Source: Haloechinothrix alba
Lineage (GTDB): Bacteria; Actinomycetota; Actinomycetes; Mycobacteriales; Pseudonocardiaceae
Direction: 5' to 3'
Assembly: GCF_900188115.1 (NCBI RefSeq)
Contig: NZ_FZNW01000004.1
Coordinates: forward strand, 1 to 64,000
Length of the DNA: 64,000 nt
Position numbers and translations under genes: made by a program. Below the pieces are notes generated by a model. That model saw only the letters and a list, made by a program, of their open reading frames with translations. It made no database searches and was not told the origin of the DNA. This document shows positions 1 through 9,517 of this stretch, in pieces (positions within the stretch are counted from its first letter, which is position 1; every line of letters starts with the position of its first letter).

Positions 1-118
1 ACGCCACCCGGCCACTCTACGACCCCATTTAGTGCGCAAATCAGCCCAGCAACCGAAACAAACCAGCAGGTCAACAGGTCGCACTCGTCAAGACCTGCCG
101 AACGTGGCAAAAGTCAGG

Positions 119-931
119 TCAGCGTGCCGCTGCGGTGCGCTCGAAGTCGATCTCGGCGTGCTTGACGTCCTCGTCGATCAACGGGAAGTACTCCTTCTCG
201 CCGGTGAGGTGATAGCGGAAGAAGGCAGTGAACAGCCCGCGTACGGTGCGCTGCGTGCGGTGGTGAGGTTTACCGTGAAGCAGCAACCGGCTCCAGTGGA
301 ACCCTTCGGTCAAGCCCAGGTGTGTCGACTTGGACAGGGTGCGCATCTGCACGGGACCGCCCCATGCTGTGGCGATGGCTCTGGCGTGTGCCGGGGCCGG
401 AGCGACGAGGTCTTCTTCTGCCGCGAGGTGCAGCCCCGGTATGCGCAACGTTCTCGCCGCCTCGGCGGCCGAGGGCAGGACCTCCGCGGGCGCGAAGGTG
501 GCCACGGCACTGATGGCCGGGTCCCTTTCGGTCGCCGCGAGTACCGCCGCCCCGCCCCCGGTCGAATGACCGGCCACTCCGAGCTTCTGCGGATCGACAC
601 TGACGCCGTCGGCGCCCAGCCGAACCGACGTGACGACGTCGAGCGTGGTGCGCAGGTCCGTGGCGAACAACCGGTGCGAGGGTAGCGGCCCGCGCTGTGT
701 CGCCGGAGCCGCGGCCACGATTCCCCAGGACGCGAGGTGCCGGAGCAGACCACGGTACAGCTCGGGCGGCTGCAGCCAGCCATGTCCGAATGCGACGGCG
801 GGAAGGCCGAGACCCTCTCGCGGGGTGTACACGACACCGGGGAGGCCGACGAGGGCCAGGTCACCGCGCAGAACCTCGTAAGGCCCCGGCATCACCAGCC
901 GCTCGAGTAGCGCCTTGGGCTTGCTTGCCAT
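119..931 (-). CDS. alpha/beta hydrolase (dienelactone hydrolase/chlorophyllase-like)
   Basis: About 270 residues with an alpha/beta-hydrolase pattern: an early FGHGW oxyanion-hole region, the nucleophile elbow GHSTGG (Ser near residue 123), an acidic stretch EEDLVAP and a late His in KSTHLGL. No signal peptide is visible, so it is probably cytoplasmic. The chosen ATG at 931 begins MASKPKALLE; an in-frame start eight codons upstream falls in the junction with a dispersed repeat and is less likely. It resembles chlorophyllase or cutinase-like esterases, but the substrate cannot be read from the sequence. It is divergent from the phosphoesterase at 1249. Confidence 0.75.
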   Translation of the reverse strand: MASKPKALLERLVMPGPYEVLRGDLALVGLPGVVYTPREGLGLPAVAFGHGWLQPPELYRGLLRHLASWGIVAAAPATQRGPLPSHRLFATDLRTTLDVVTSVRLGADGVSVDPQKLGVAGHSTGGGAAVLAATERDPAISAVATFAPAEVLPSAAEAARTLRIPGLHLAAEEDLVAPAPAHARAIATAWGGPVQMRTLSKSTHLGLTEGFHWSRLLLHGKPHHRTQRTVRGLFTAFFRYHLTGEKEYFPLIDEDVKHAEIDFERTAAAR

Positions 932-953
932 GGTTCCCGAGGGTAGCCGGGGC

Positions 954-978
954 ACGGTTAGCCCGCGAAACGTGACCC
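954..978 (+). repeat. dispersed 25-bp element, copy 1
   Basis: Begins ACGGTTAGCCCGCGAAACGT and continues GACCC. It shares the core CGCGAAACGTG with three other copies at 996-1020, 1231-1255 and 9518-9542, all plus-oriented and extragenic or at a gene edge. Confidence 0.75.
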
Positions 979-995
979 GGCGCGTCGGGGCGGGG

Positions 996-1020
996 ACGGT
1001 TAGCCCGCGAAACGTGCGAC
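996..1020 (+). repeat. dispersed 25-bp element, copy 2
   Basis: Identical to copy 1 over the first 21 bases and diverging only at the 3' end (GCGAC). It lies 17 bases after copy 1. Confidence 0.75.
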
Positions 1021-1230
1021 CGCGGTTCTGGGGAGGGTAGGCGGGGCGTCACTCGGGGTTGGTTGGGGGATGGGGGCGAATTGTCGCCGTGGCCAGGTCG
1101 TGGCTACTCGTGTGCAAGGTCGTGGTCACGCGGGTCGGTTTCACTCGGGTGCGCGGTGCCGAGCGGGGTGGCGTGAGGTGACTGCCCCGGAGGTGCCGGG
1201 CGAATTCCGACGTCGACAGGGGAGGGCTGC

Positions 1231-1255
1231 ACGATTAGGCCGCGAAACGTGAAAC
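1231..1255 (+). repeat. dispersed 25-bp element, copy 3
   Basis: Differs from copy 1 at three positions inside the first 21 bases plus the tail. The GTG of the shared CGTG end is the likely start codon of the phosphoesterase at 1249, so here the element overlaps a translation start. Confidence 0.65.
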
Positions 1256-3312
1256 GGAACCTGGTGCCGCTGTGTCTGGCGCTCGCCGTGGCGGTCGTGG
1301 CGGCCGGGGTGATCGTCGGTGAGGACGTCCCCGCGCGGGCGGAGACCAGCGATCTGCCGACCGACCCTCAGCGTCCGGACGAGAGCACGCTCGAGGCCGG
1401 TCCGGATCCGGGCTACCGGGCCGAAGTCGAGGTCGTCGAAGGTGCACGCCAGGATCCGGACAGGGACACCATCACCGGCACCGTATTTCACGACACCGGG
1501 CGCGACGGGACCTACGAACCGGACACCGACTCCGGGGTCGAAGGCGTGACCGTGTCCAACGGGCGCGACGTCGATGTGACCGGCTCCGACGGCCGGTACG
1601 AGCTGCCGGCCCGCGAGGACATGACCGTGTCCGTCACCAAACCCGCCAACTACGCGGTGCCGTTCGACGAGGACCTCATCCCCCAGATGTCGTACAACCA
1701 CAAACCGGAGGGGTCACCGCAGCTGCGTTTCGGCGGTCTCGAACCGACCGGGCCGGTGCCTAAGGAGGTGAACTTCCCCATGGTGCCGACTCGCGTGAGC
1801 GAGGACTTCCAGTGCGCCGTGCTCGGCGATACGCAGCCGTACTCCAACAACGAGGTCGGCTACCTCCGGGACAGCGTGCTCGACGAGCTGCTCGCGCGCG
1901 ACCTGTTGAGTGCCGAGTGCATGCTGGTCCTCGGCGACGTGCTGGGGGACGACTTGGGCCTGTTCCCCCGTTTCACGGACATGATGAGCGCGGCCGGACT
2001 CCCGCAGTACTACGTGCCCGGCAATCACGACATCGACTTCGACGCCACCGACGAGGAGGACTCCAGGGACACGTGGCGCCGCGAGTACGGGCCGGACCAC
2101 TACTCCTTCGACATCGGCGAGGTGCACTTCGTGGTGCTCGACAACGTGGTCTACCCGTGTGGTGAGCAGGACGTCGAACGTGGCGACCGGGAGTTCTGCG
2201 GCGAGGACGCGCCACCGACGTACAACGGCCGTATCGACGACGCGCAGATGGAGTGGCTCGCAGCCGACCTGGCCACGGTTGACGAGGACCGGCTTGTCGT
2301 CGTCAACCATCACATCCCGCTGGTGTCGTTCATCGACAACGCCTCGACGCAGCATCAGACGGACAACGCCGCGGAGCTGTACGACCTGCTCGGGGACCGC
2401 GAGGTGCTGTCGCTGTCCGGGCATACCCACACGATCGAGCAGCTCGAGCCCGGCGAGTCCTACCAGGGGTGGTCCGGGGCAGTCGGCGTGGACGAGGTGC
2501 CGTTCCACCACATCGTCGCCGGAGCGGCCTCCGGCGCGTGGTTCGGCGGCGACCTCGACATCGACGGTGTGCCGATGTCGATCTCCCGGCTCGGTGAGCC
2601 ACGCGGGTACTATATGATGAGCTTCGCCGGAACGGATTACACGGAACGCTTCCACGCCACGGGCCAACCGGCGGATCGGCAGATGTGGCTGTCGTTCAAC
2701 ACCCCGCAGTTCCGGGACTGGTTCGAACGGCTGCGTAGCTGGACCGGGGCGAACCCGCCGACCGCGGAGCAGGCGCCGCCGGTCAACGTCGGTGACCTTG
2801 ACGACATGAAGCTGGTCACCCCGCAGGATCTGGATGACGGGGTGTACCTGACGGCGAACGTGTGGAACGGCAGCCGGGACAGCTCGGTCACGGCCACCGT
2901 CGGCGGCGGCGAACCGTTCGCGCTGGAGCGTACGCAGGAGGGTGCGGGCGAGGACGTCCGGTACGGCGTGGACTTCGCCGATCCGTTCGCCACGGTGCGC
3001 CAGCTGCAGGTGGCGCGTTACGCCTTCGAGAGCACCTCGGGTAACGAGCGCGCCCAGGGATGGGAGCAGTTCCGGGGCGCGCGGCGCGGCCCAGCACCCC
3101 CGCAAGGCCTGAGCCCGAACCACATCGCCGAGAAGTCCAGTCACCTGTGGCGGGCCCGGCTGCCGAGTGACCTGCCGCTCGGTACGCACGTGGTAGAGGT
3201 GACGTTCGTCGACCGGTACGGCGTCGAGTTCACCGACCGGATCACGGTCGAGGTGCGCGAGGAGCGGCCCGACCGGTTCTGGCGTGACGAGCCCTGGGCA
3301 GGCGACGGTTGA
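1249..3312 (+). CDS. secreted calcineurin-like phosphoesterase
   Basis: A 687-residue exported metallophosphoesterase. The GTG start gives a classic signal peptide (MKRNLVPL followed by about 18 hydrophobic residues, then Ala-rich cleavage region near residue 31). An SdrD-B/Metallophos_N-like beta domain (about 60-180) precedes the catalytic domain, which shows all metal motifs: GDTQ, GDVLGDD, GNHD, NHHIP and GHTHT. The tail (about 520-680) fits the Metallophos_C domain. Two-metal coordination is therefore intact. No strong ribosome binding site lies upstream because a repeat copy abuts the start. The substrate is unknown; relatives are annotated as cell-surface phosphoesterases. Confidence 0.85.
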   Translation: MKRNLVPLCLALAVAVVAAGVIVGEDVPARAETSDLPTDPQRPDESTLEAGPDPGYRAEVEVVEGARQDPDRDTITGTVFHDTGRDGTYEPDTDSGVEGVTVSNGRDVDVTGSDGRYELPAREDMTVSVTKPANYAVPFDEDLIPQMSYNHKPEGSPQLRFGGLEPTGPVPKEVNFPMVPTRVSEDFQCAVLGDTQPYSNNEVGYLRDSVLDELLARDLLSAECMLVLGDVLGDDLGLFPRFTDMMSAAGLPQYYVPGNHDIDFDATDEEDSRDTWRREYGPDHYSFDIGEVHFVVLDNVVYPCGEQDVERGDREFCGEDAPPTYNGRIDDAQMEWLAADLATVDEDRLVVVNHHIPLVSFIDNASTQHQTDNAAELYDLLGDREVLSLSGHTHTIEQLEPGESYQGWSGAVGVDEVPFHHIVAGAASGAWFGGDLDIDGVPMSISRLGEPRGYYMMSFAGTDYTERFHATGQPADRQMWLSFNTPQFRDWFERLRSWTGANPPTAEQAPPVNVGDLDDMKLVTPQDLDDGVYLTANVWNGSRDSSVTATVGGGEPFALERTQEGAGEDVRYGVDFADPFATVRQLQVARYAFESTSGNERAQGWEQFRGARRGPAPPQGLSPNHIAEKSSHLWRARLPSDLPLGTHVVEVTFVDRYGVEFTDRITVEVREERPDRFWRDEPWAGDG

Positions 3313-3333
3313 TTAGCCGAATCGGCGCAGATG

Positions 3334-3368
3334 CCCCGGAAGGGGACGGTCGAACCGCCCTTCCGGGG
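3334..3368 (+). terminator. hairpin between phosphoesterase and glmS
   Basis: A perfect 11-bp stem (CCCCGGAAGGG at 3334-3344 against CCCTTCCGGGG at 3358-3368) with a loop that itself folds (CGGT/ACCG). It lies 22 bases after the phosphoesterase stop and 31 bases before the glmS start. There is no T-run, which is common for actinobacterial terminators; it could also be a glmS leader structure. Confidence 0.6.
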
Positions 3369-3399
3369 GTTGCCGGGCGCACCCGATACCCTGGCAGCC

Positions 3400-5262
3400 G
3401 TGTGCGGAATCGTGGGATACGTCGGACATCGGCAAGCGCTCGACGTCGTGCTGAACGGGCTGCATCGCCTGGAGTACCGCGGGTACGACTCGGCGGGCGT
3501 CGCCGTGCTGGACGGGCTGGGCGAGCTGCACGTCGCGCGCAAGGCCGGCAGGATCGCCAACCTGGAGGCGAGCCTGGACAGCACGGGTAGGGACGCTTTC
3601 GACGGTACGGCGGCCGTCGGGCATACCAGGTGGGCCACGCACGGGCCGCCTGCCGACCGCAACTCCCACCCGCATACGGATACGTCCGGCCGGGTGGCTG
3701 TGGTGCACAACGGCATCATCGAGAACTTCGCGGAGCTGCGTGCGGAGCTGGAGTCCGAGGGCGTCGAGCTGGCCAGCGACACCGACACCGAGTCGGTGGC
3801 GCACCTTGTGGCGCGCGCCTACGCGAACGGTGCGACGGCTGGGGACCTCGCTGCCAGTGTGCGCGCGGTGTGCCGCAGGCTGGAAGGCGCGTTCACGCTG
3901 GTCGTGACGCACGCCGACGTGCCGGACGAGATCGTCGCGGCGCGGCGTTCGTCACCGTTGGTCGTCGGTGTCGGCGACGGCGAGCACTTCGTCGCCTCGG
4001 ACGTGGCCGCGTTCATCGACCACACCAGGCAGGCCGTCGAGCTCGGCCAGGACCAGCTCGTCGTCATCGGGCGGGACGGCTACGAGGTCACGGACTTCGC
4101 CGGGGAGCAGGCTACGGCGCGCCCCTTCACCGTCGACTGGGACCTCTCGGCCGCCGAGAAGGGCGGCCACGAGTACTTCATGCTCAAGGAGATCGACGAG
4201 CAGCCGGAGGCGCTGGCCAACACGCTGCGCGGGCACTTCGCCTCCGGCCGGATCAGCCTGGACGAGCAGCGCATGTCGGATCAGGATCTGCGCGACGTCG
4301 ACAAGGTGTTCGTGGTGGCATGCGGCTCGGCCTACCACTCGGGACTGGTGGCCAAGTACGCCATCGAGCACTGGTGCAGGCTGCCGGTCGAGGTGGAGCT
4401 GGCCAGCGAGTTCCGCTACCGCGATCCGGTGTTGGACAGGGACACGCTCGTCGTGGCCGTATCGCAGTCCGGGGAGACGGCGGACACGCTGGAGGCGGTG
4501 CGGCACGCGCGCGGCCAGAAGGCCCGGGTACTCGCGGTGTGCAACACCAACGGGGCGCAGATCCCCCGGGAGTCCGACGCGGTGCTGTACACCCATGCCG
4601 GCCCGGAGATCGGTGTGGCCTCGACGAAGGCGTTCCTCGCGCAGGTCGCCGCCAACTACCTCGTCGGTCTGGCGCTGGCCCAGGCACGCGGCACCAAGTA
4701 CCCGGACGAGGTCGCGCGGGAGTTCGGCGAGCTGGAGAACGCCCCGTCCGCGGTGCAGAAGGTGCTGGCAACGACCGAGCAGGTGATGGACCTGGGACAG
4801 CGGATCGCGGACTCCAAGGCGGTGCTGTTCCTCGGCAGGCACGTCGGGTTCCCGGTCGCCCTGGAGGGCGCGCTCAAGCTCAAGGAGCTCGCGTACATGC
4901 ATGCGGAGGGTTTCGCGGCAGGGGAGCTCAAGCACGGCCCCATCGCGTTGATCGAGGAGGGGCTGCCGGTGGTGGTCGTGATGCCCTCGCCGAAGGGCCG
5001 GCCGATGCTGCACTCGAAGCTGGTGTCGAACATCAGCGAGATCCAGGCCCGTGGCGCGCGCACCATCGTGATCGCCGAGGAGGGTGACGAGGTGGTGCGC
5101 CCGTATGCCGACGAGCTGATCGAGATCCCGGCCGTTCCGACGTTGCTGCAGCCCATCGTGGCCACCGTCCCGCTGCAGGTGCTGGCGGCGGAGATCGCGC
5201 GTAGCCGCGGCTACGACATCGACAAGCCCCGCAACCTCGCCAAGTCCGTCACGGTCGAGTAG
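3400..5262 (+). CDS. glmS: glutamine--fructose-6-phosphate aminotransferase (isomerizing)
   Basis: Makes glucosamine-6-phosphate from fructose-6-phosphate and glutamine, the first committed step to UDP-GlcNAc and peptidoglycan. The GTG at 3400 is chosen because it places the catalytic Cys at position 2 (CGIVGYVG), as the N-terminal nucleophile amidotransferase requires; an earlier ATG at 3331 would add 23 residues starting beside the hairpin. The 620 residues comprise a GATase-2 domain (1-230), two SIS domains (about 290-460 and 470-610) with SQSGETADT, and the conserved C-terminus ending KPRNLAKSVTVE. Probably the first gene of the nnr-alr run. Confidence 0.97.
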   Translation: MCGIVGYVGHRQALDVVLNGLHRLEYRGYDSAGVAVLDGLGELHVARKAGRIANLEASLDSTGRDAFDGTAAVGHTRWATHGPPADRNSHPHTDTSGRVAVVHNGIIENFAELRAELESEGVELASDTDTESVAHLVARAYANGATAGDLAASVRAVCRRLEGAFTLVVTHADVPDEIVAARRSSPLVVGVGDGEHFVASDVAAFIDHTRQAVELGQDQLVVIGRDGYEVTDFAGEQATARPFTVDWDLSAAEKGGHEYFMLKEIDEQPEALANTLRGHFASGRISLDEQRMSDQDLRDVDKVFVVACGSAYHSGLVAKYAIEHWCRLPVEVELASEFRYRDPVLDRDTLVVAVSQSGETADTLEAVRHARGQKARVLAVCNTNGAQIPRESDAVLYTHAGPEIGVASTKAFLAQVAANYLVGLALAQARGTKYPDEVAREFGELENAPSAVQKVLATTEQVMDLGQRIADSKAVLFLGRHVGFPVALEGALKLKELAYMHAEGFAAGELKHGPIALIEEGLPVVVVMPSPKGRPMLHSKLVSNISEIQARGARTIVIAEEGDEVVRPYADELIEIPAVPTLLQPIVATVPLQVLAAEIARSRGYDIDKPRNLAKSVTVE

Positions 5263-5271
5263 GAGGCGCTC

Positions 5272-6732
5272 ATGCGCGGCGTGTGGACGACCGAGCGGGT
5301 GCGCGCCGCCGAGGAACGGCTGATGCTGCGCACCAGGCCGGGCGCGCTGATGCAGAGGGCGGCGTTCGGGGTGTCTGTGCAGGCCGCCCGGATGCTGAGC
5401 GAGCACGCCGGTCGTGTCGCCGCGAGCAGGGTCGTGCTACTGGTCGGTGGCGGCAACAACGGTGGGGATGCGCTGTGGGCCGGGGCCTACCTGCGCAGGC
5501 GGGGTGTGCGGGTGACCGCTGTGCTCCTGGCGCCGGACCGGACCCACGAGGAGGGCCTCGCCGCGCTGCGAAGGGCCGGTGGTCACATCGTGTCCGTCGA
5601 GGCGGGCCCGGAGGTGCTGGCCGAGGCCGACCTGGTCGTCGACGGGATCGTGGGACTGTCGGCCCGCGGCGGGCTGCGCGCCGAAGCCGCCGAGCTGGCC
5701 GACGTCGTCGACGCGCCGGTGCTGGCTGTGGACCTGCCCAGCGGGACCGACCCGGACACCGGCCAGGTGCACGGTGCTGCCGTACGCGCCGACGTCACGG
5801 TCACATTCGGCGCGCACAAGCCCGTGCATGTGCTCAATCCCGCGCGGTGCGGGCATGTGCGCTTCGTCGATATCGGGCTGGCCGGGGAGCTCGGTGAACC
5901 CGACCTGCGGGTCGTCGAGGCCGCTGATGCCGCGGCGGTATGGCCGATCCCCGCAGCGCACGACGACAAGTACACCCAAGGCGTGACGGGAGTCGCTGCC
6001 GGGTCGAGCGCCTACGCGGGAGCGGCGGTGCTGACCACTGGGGCTGCCGTGCGCTCGACGGCAGGCATGGTGCGGTTCGCGGGGTCGGCGGCGGAGGCGG
6101 TCCGCGCGCGGTGGCCCGAAGTGATCGCGACCGGGACGGTGACCGATGTCGGCCGCGTGCAGTCCTGGGTCGTGGGGCCGGGACTCGGGACCGGAACGGA
6201 TGGCCGCGAGACGGTGCGGGCGGTGCTGTCGGCCGGTGTGCCGGTGTGTGTCGACGCCGACGCCGTCAACCTGCTGGCGGGCACGCCGGAGCTGCTCGAC
6301 GCGCGGGACCCGGACACTCCGCTGGTGCTGACCCCGCATGCCAGGGAGTTCGAGCGCCTTGTCGGTGCGGAACCGGGCGATGACCGTGTCGCGGCGGCGC
6401 GCGCCGCGGCGCGCAGGTTCTCTGCGGTGGTCCTGCTCAAGGGGCACAATACGGTCGTCGCCGATCCGGACGGCCGGGTCCTGGTCACGGTGCCGCGCGG
6501 GTCGTGGCTGGCCACGGCCGGTTCGGGTGATGTGCTTTCCGGCATGATCGGCGCGTTGCTCGCCGCGGGGACGCCACCGTGGACGGCGGCCGGTGTCGGC
6601 GCGTACGTGCATGCCGAAGCGGCGGCGCTGGCCGCCAGGGGCGCGCCGATCTCGTCATCCGAGGTGCTCGATGCGATTCCCGATGCCGTGCGGTCGGTTC
6701 GTGCGATGTCCCCGGCCGGAGAGCGCGTGTAA
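5272..6732 (+). CDS. nnr: bifunctional NAD(P)H-hydrate epimerase / ADP-dependent dehydratase
   Basis: Repairs damaged NAD(P)HX: the N-terminal YjeF_N domain (1-215; GGGNNGGDAL) epimerises the R form and the C-terminal carbohydrate-kinase-like domain (about 230-480; GSGDVLSGM) dehydrates the S form using ADP. At 486 residues both domains are full length. The ATG at 5272 lies nine bases after the glmS stop, and its Shine-Dalgarno GGAGG overlaps that stop codon, indicating translational coupling. A fused enzyme next to glmS and alr is the usual mycobacterial layout. Confidence 0.95.
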   Translation: MRGVWTTERVRAAEERLMLRTRPGALMQRAAFGVSVQAARMLSEHAGRVAASRVVLLVGGGNNGGDALWAGAYLRRRGVRVTAVLLAPDRTHEEGLAALRRAGGHIVSVEAGPEVLAEADLVVDGIVGLSARGGLRAEAAELADVVDAPVLAVDLPSGTDPDTGQVHGAAVRADVTVTFGAHKPVHVLNPARCGHVRFVDIGLAGELGEPDLRVVEAADAAAVWPIPAAHDDKYTQGVTGVAAGSSAYAGAAVLTTGAAVRSTAGMVRFAGSAAEAVRARWPEVIATGTVTDVGRVQSWVVGPGLGTGTDGRETVRAVLSAGVPVCVDADAVNLLAGTPELLDARDPDTPLVLTPHAREFERLVGAEPGDDRVAAARAAARRFSAVVLLKGHNTVVADPDGRVLVTVPRGSWLATAGSGDVLSGMIGALLAAGTPPWTAAGVGAYVHAEAAALAARGAPISSSEVLDAIPDAVRSVRAMSPAGERV

Positions 6733-6762
6733 CCGGCGACTGTCCGAGTGCGAGGTTGAAGC

Positions 6763-7884
6763 GTGTACCCACCCCGTGCCGAGGTCGAGATCGACCTGAG
6801 CGCGATCAGCCACAACGTCACGGTGCTCGCGGACGCGGCATCGCGGTCGGGCGCGGCCACGATGGCCGTGGTCAAGGCCGACGGTTACGGGCATGGCGCG
6901 GTTCCGGTGGCACGCGCCGCCGTGCGTGGCGGCGCGACCTGGCTTGGCGTGTGCTCGGTCGAGGAGGCTCTCGAGCTGCGCGAGTCCGGTATCAGCACAC
7001 CCGTGCTGAGCTGGTTGAACAGCATGGACGCGGACTTCGCGGGCGCGCTGCGCGCGGGCGTGGACCTGTCGGTGAGCTCGGCTGCGGAGCTGGGCCGGAT
7101 CGTCGAGGCCGCAGCCCGTACCGGCATCCGTGCGCGGGTGCACCTCAAGTGCGACACGGGCCTGTGCCGTAACGGGTGCCCGGAGGCGGAGTGGCCCGCG
7201 CTGGTGAAGGCGGCAGCGGCGACTCGCGAGGTGGAGGTCGTCGCGGTCTGGTCGCATTTCGCCTGCGCCGACGAACCCGGCCACCCCTCGATCGATGCGC
7301 AGGAAGCGCGTTTCGATGCCGCCTACCGGCACGTGCGCCGGGCCGGGCTGGCTCCGTCACGCCATCTGGCGAACTCGGCGGCCACGTTGACCCGGCCGGC
7401 GTCCCATTTCGACCTGGTGCGGCCCGGTATCGCGATCTACGGGCTCAACCCGGTTCCCACCGGTGACGACCTGCGTCCTGCGATGACGTTCCGGTCGCAC
7501 GTCGTCCTTGTCAAGCGCCTGGCTGCGGGGGAGTCGGTGTCCTACGGCCATACCTGGACTGCGCCGAGGGACACGACGGTGGCACTGGTACCGGCCGGTT
7601 ACGGGGATGGTGTTCCGCGCAGCTTGTCGGGCCGGATGAGCGTGTGGCTGGACGGGGCGCGCCGCCCCGTGGTCGGCAGGGTGTGCATGGATCAGATCGT
7701 GGTCGAGTGCGGGGAATGGGAGCCATCTCTCGGTGCGGAGGTCGTGCTTTTCGGGCAGGGTGATGCTGGGGAGCCGACCGCGCGAGAGTGGGCGGATCGG
7801 CTGGGGACCATCGACTACGAGATCGTCACCGGTATGTTCCGGCCGCGGGTACGGCGGCGTTACGTGGGCACAGAGGGGTTGTGA
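6763..7884 (+). CDS. alr: alanine racemase
   Basis: PLP enzyme giving D-alanine for peptidoglycan. The 373-residue protein starts with GTG at 6763 and carries the PLP-lysine motif AVVKADGYGHG (Lys38), the TIM-barrel core, and the C-terminal catalytic Tyr region SYGHTW and PAGYGDG. It follows nnr by 30 bases, and its stop overlaps the GTG start of the next gene by four bases, so it belongs to the same operon. The length is normal for the family. Confidence 0.97.
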   Translation: MYPPRAEVEIDLSAISHNVTVLADAASRSGAATMAVVKADGYGHGAVPVARAAVRGGATWLGVCSVEEALELRESGISTPVLSWLNSMDADFAGALRAGVDLSVSSAAELGRIVEAAARTGIRARVHLKCDTGLCRNGCPEAEWPALVKAAAATREVEVVAVWSHFACADEPGHPSIDAQEARFDAAYRHVRRAGLAPSRHLANSAATLTRPASHFDLVRPGIAIYGLNPVPTGDDLRPAMTFRSHVVLVKRLAAGESVSYGHTWTAPRDTTVALVPAGYGDGVPRSLSGRMSVWLDGARRPVVGRVCMDQIVVECGEWEPSLGAEVVLFGQGDAGEPTAREWADRLGTIDYEIVTGMFRPRVRRRYVGTEGL

Positions 7885-9044
7885 GTGTTGTGAATCGACG
7901 CCTGCTCGGCGTTGTCGGCGGGCTCGGTGCGGTCGCTACCGGTGCCGCGGCCACCGCGCTCGCGGTTGGCAGCCGCAGGGGGACGCACGGGGACCCGTAT
8001 GCCGATGAGGCGCTCGGTCGGCTGGCGCCCGACCGCACCACGACCGTTGCCGCCGATGACGGCACGCCGTTGCACGTCGAGGAGATCGAACCACTGGATG
8101 GCGGGAAGCCGGACGTCACGCTGATCGGTGTGCACGGCTTCGCGCTGTCCGTTCCGAGCTGGCATTTCCAGCGGCGCGACCTCGCTTCGCTCACCCTCCC
8201 GCGGGTGCGCCAGGTGTACTACGACCATCGCAGTCACGGCAGCTCGGGGCGTGCCGATGCCGACACGAGCACGATCGAGCAGCTGGCCAGCGATGTCCAT
8301 GCGGTACTGCGAGCGGTCGCCCCCAACGGGCCGGTCGTGCTCGCGGGGCACTCGCTCGGCGGCATGACCATCATGGAGCTGGCCCAGCAGCAGCCCGAGC
8401 TGTTCGGCGTCGGTGGGGAGCAGGTGAACGGGAGCAAGGCGGGTAAGCACGGCCGGGTGCGTGGTGTGTCGCTGATCGCGACAGCCGCGGGGGAGGTCGC
8501 CTCCACGGGGGTGTCGCGCCCGTTGCTGTCCCGGTACAACCCGCTGACACGCGGGGTGAGCGGCCTCGCGGACTGGCAACCCGGTCTGGTGGAGTTCGTC
8601 CGTGCGGCGGGCGGACAGCTCACCCGGCAGGCGGTGCGCAGGCTGGCATTCGGATCCGCGGATGTGAGCCCGAGCTTGGTGGACTTCATGTTGCGGATGC
8701 TCGGCGAGACGCCGGTGCGCGACCTGGTCAGCTTCATCGGCGCGTTCGGCGAGCACCACCGTTACACTGCGCTCGCCGCCCTGAGCCACACTCGAGTGCA
8801 GGTCATCGGGGGCGACGCGGATATGCTCACGCCGTTCTCGCACAGTGAGCGTATCGCCGAGGAAGTGGGAAACGCCGAGTTGATCCGGGTGCACGGCGCG
8901 GGCCACATGGTGCATCTGGAGTATCCGGAGGAGGTCAACAGCAGTTTGATCGATCTGCTGCAGCGAAGTTGCGAGGTCGGCAGCGACGAGACCGGCACGG
9001 GACGGTCGGTGCGGGAACGGGTGACGGGATGGTTCGGCAGGTGA
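7881..9044 (+). CDS. membrane-anchored or exported alpha/beta hydrolase
   Basis: About 387 residues starting at the GTG that overlaps the alr stop (GTGA). The N-terminus (VNRRLLGVVGGLGAVATGAA) is hydrophobic and looks like a signal anchor. The hydrolase domain has VHGFALS, the nucleophile elbow GHSLGGM, an Asp in GGDADMLTP and a terminal His in GAGHMVHLE, so the triad is complete. Between alr and tsaE this hydrolase is likely cotranscribed; the substrate is unknown. A second GTG at 7890 would shorten it by three residues. Confidence 0.85.
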   Translation: MSVVNRRLLGVVGGLGAVATGAAATALAVGSRRGTHGDPYADEALGRLAPDRTTTVAADDGTPLHVEEIEPLDGGKPDVTLIGVHGFALSVPSWHFQRRDLASLTLPRVRQVYYDHRSHGSSGRADADTSTIEQLASDVHAVLRAVAPNGPVVLAGHSLGGMTIMELAQQQPELFGVGGEQVNGSKAGKHGRVRGVSLIATAAGEVASTGVSRPLLSRYNPLTRGVSGLADWQPGLVEFVRAAGGQLTRQAVRRLAFGSADVSPSLVDFMLRMLGETPVRDLVSFIGAFGEHHRYTALAALSHTRVQVIGGDADMLTPFSHSERIAEEVGNAELIRVHGAGHMVHLEYPEEVNSSLIDLLQRSCEVGSDETGTGRSVRERVTGWFGR

Positions 9045-9505
9045 TCGAGCTACTCACGCCGGAGGACACACGGGCGCTCGGCCGGTCGCTGGGTGCCGGG
9101 TTGCGGGCGGGCGACCTCGTCCTGCTGTCCGGCCGGCTCGGTGCAGGCAAGACCGTACTGACCCAGGGCATTGCCGAGGGACTCGACGTGTCGGGGCGGG
9201 TGAGTTCACCGACGTTCGTGATCGCCCGCTCACATCCGGCGGGCCGGCGGGGTGTGCCGCTCGTGCACGTCGACGCCTACCGCCTCGGTGGTGACCTCGC
9301 CCAGCTCGACGACCTGGATCTCGACACGGATCTGGAGGGCGCGGCCCTGGTCGTGGAGTGGGGCGAGGGCGTGGCGGAGATGCTCGCCGACGACTACCTG
9401 ATGGTCCGTCTCGAGCGGCGCGACGACGAGACGCGTCTGGCCTCCTTCGAACCCCATGGCGCCTGGGACCGGCGTGCCCTGCCGGTGGCAGGCGAGGGCG
9501 CCTGA
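9029..9505 (+). CDS. tsaE: tRNA t6A biosynthesis ATPase TsaE
   Basis: ATPase subunit of the TsaBDE machinery that makes N6-threonylcarbamoyladenosine at A37 of ANN-decoding tRNAs. The P-loop GRLGAGKT and the family motif SPTFVI are present, with HVDAYRL and the VVEWGEG strand downstream. The ATG at 9029 overlaps the previous gene by 16 bases; a GTG at 9041 overlapping that gene's stop is an equally credible start. In mycobacteria tsaB follows directly; here a four-gene block lies between. Confidence 0.92.
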   Translation: MVRQVIELLTPEDTRALGRSLGAGLRAGDLVLLSGRLGAGKTVLTQGIAEGLDVSGRVSSPTFVIARSHPAGRRGVPLVHVDAYRLGGDLAQLDDLDLDTDLEGAALVVEWGEGVAEMLADDYLMVRLERRDDETRLASFEPHGAWDRRALPVAGEGA

Positions 9506-9517
9506 CCGGCCGGAATC

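Larger units (their letters stand above)
932..1248. other. intergenic region with three copies of a dispersed 25-bp element
   Basis: This gap separates divergent genes. It holds three copies of a short repeat with core CGCGAAACGTG, all in the same orientation, the last overlapping the GTG start at 1249. No convincing promoter hexamers or hairpin were seen apart from the repeats. Confidence 0.6.

Noticed and set aside
1-118. Possible partial gene at the left edge
   Set aside because: No frame here has a domain or credible start; nothing could be supported.
3952-5406. Long minus-strand open frame opposite glmS
   Set aside because: His/Gln/Arg-rich translation with no domain, antiparallel to an intact glmS.
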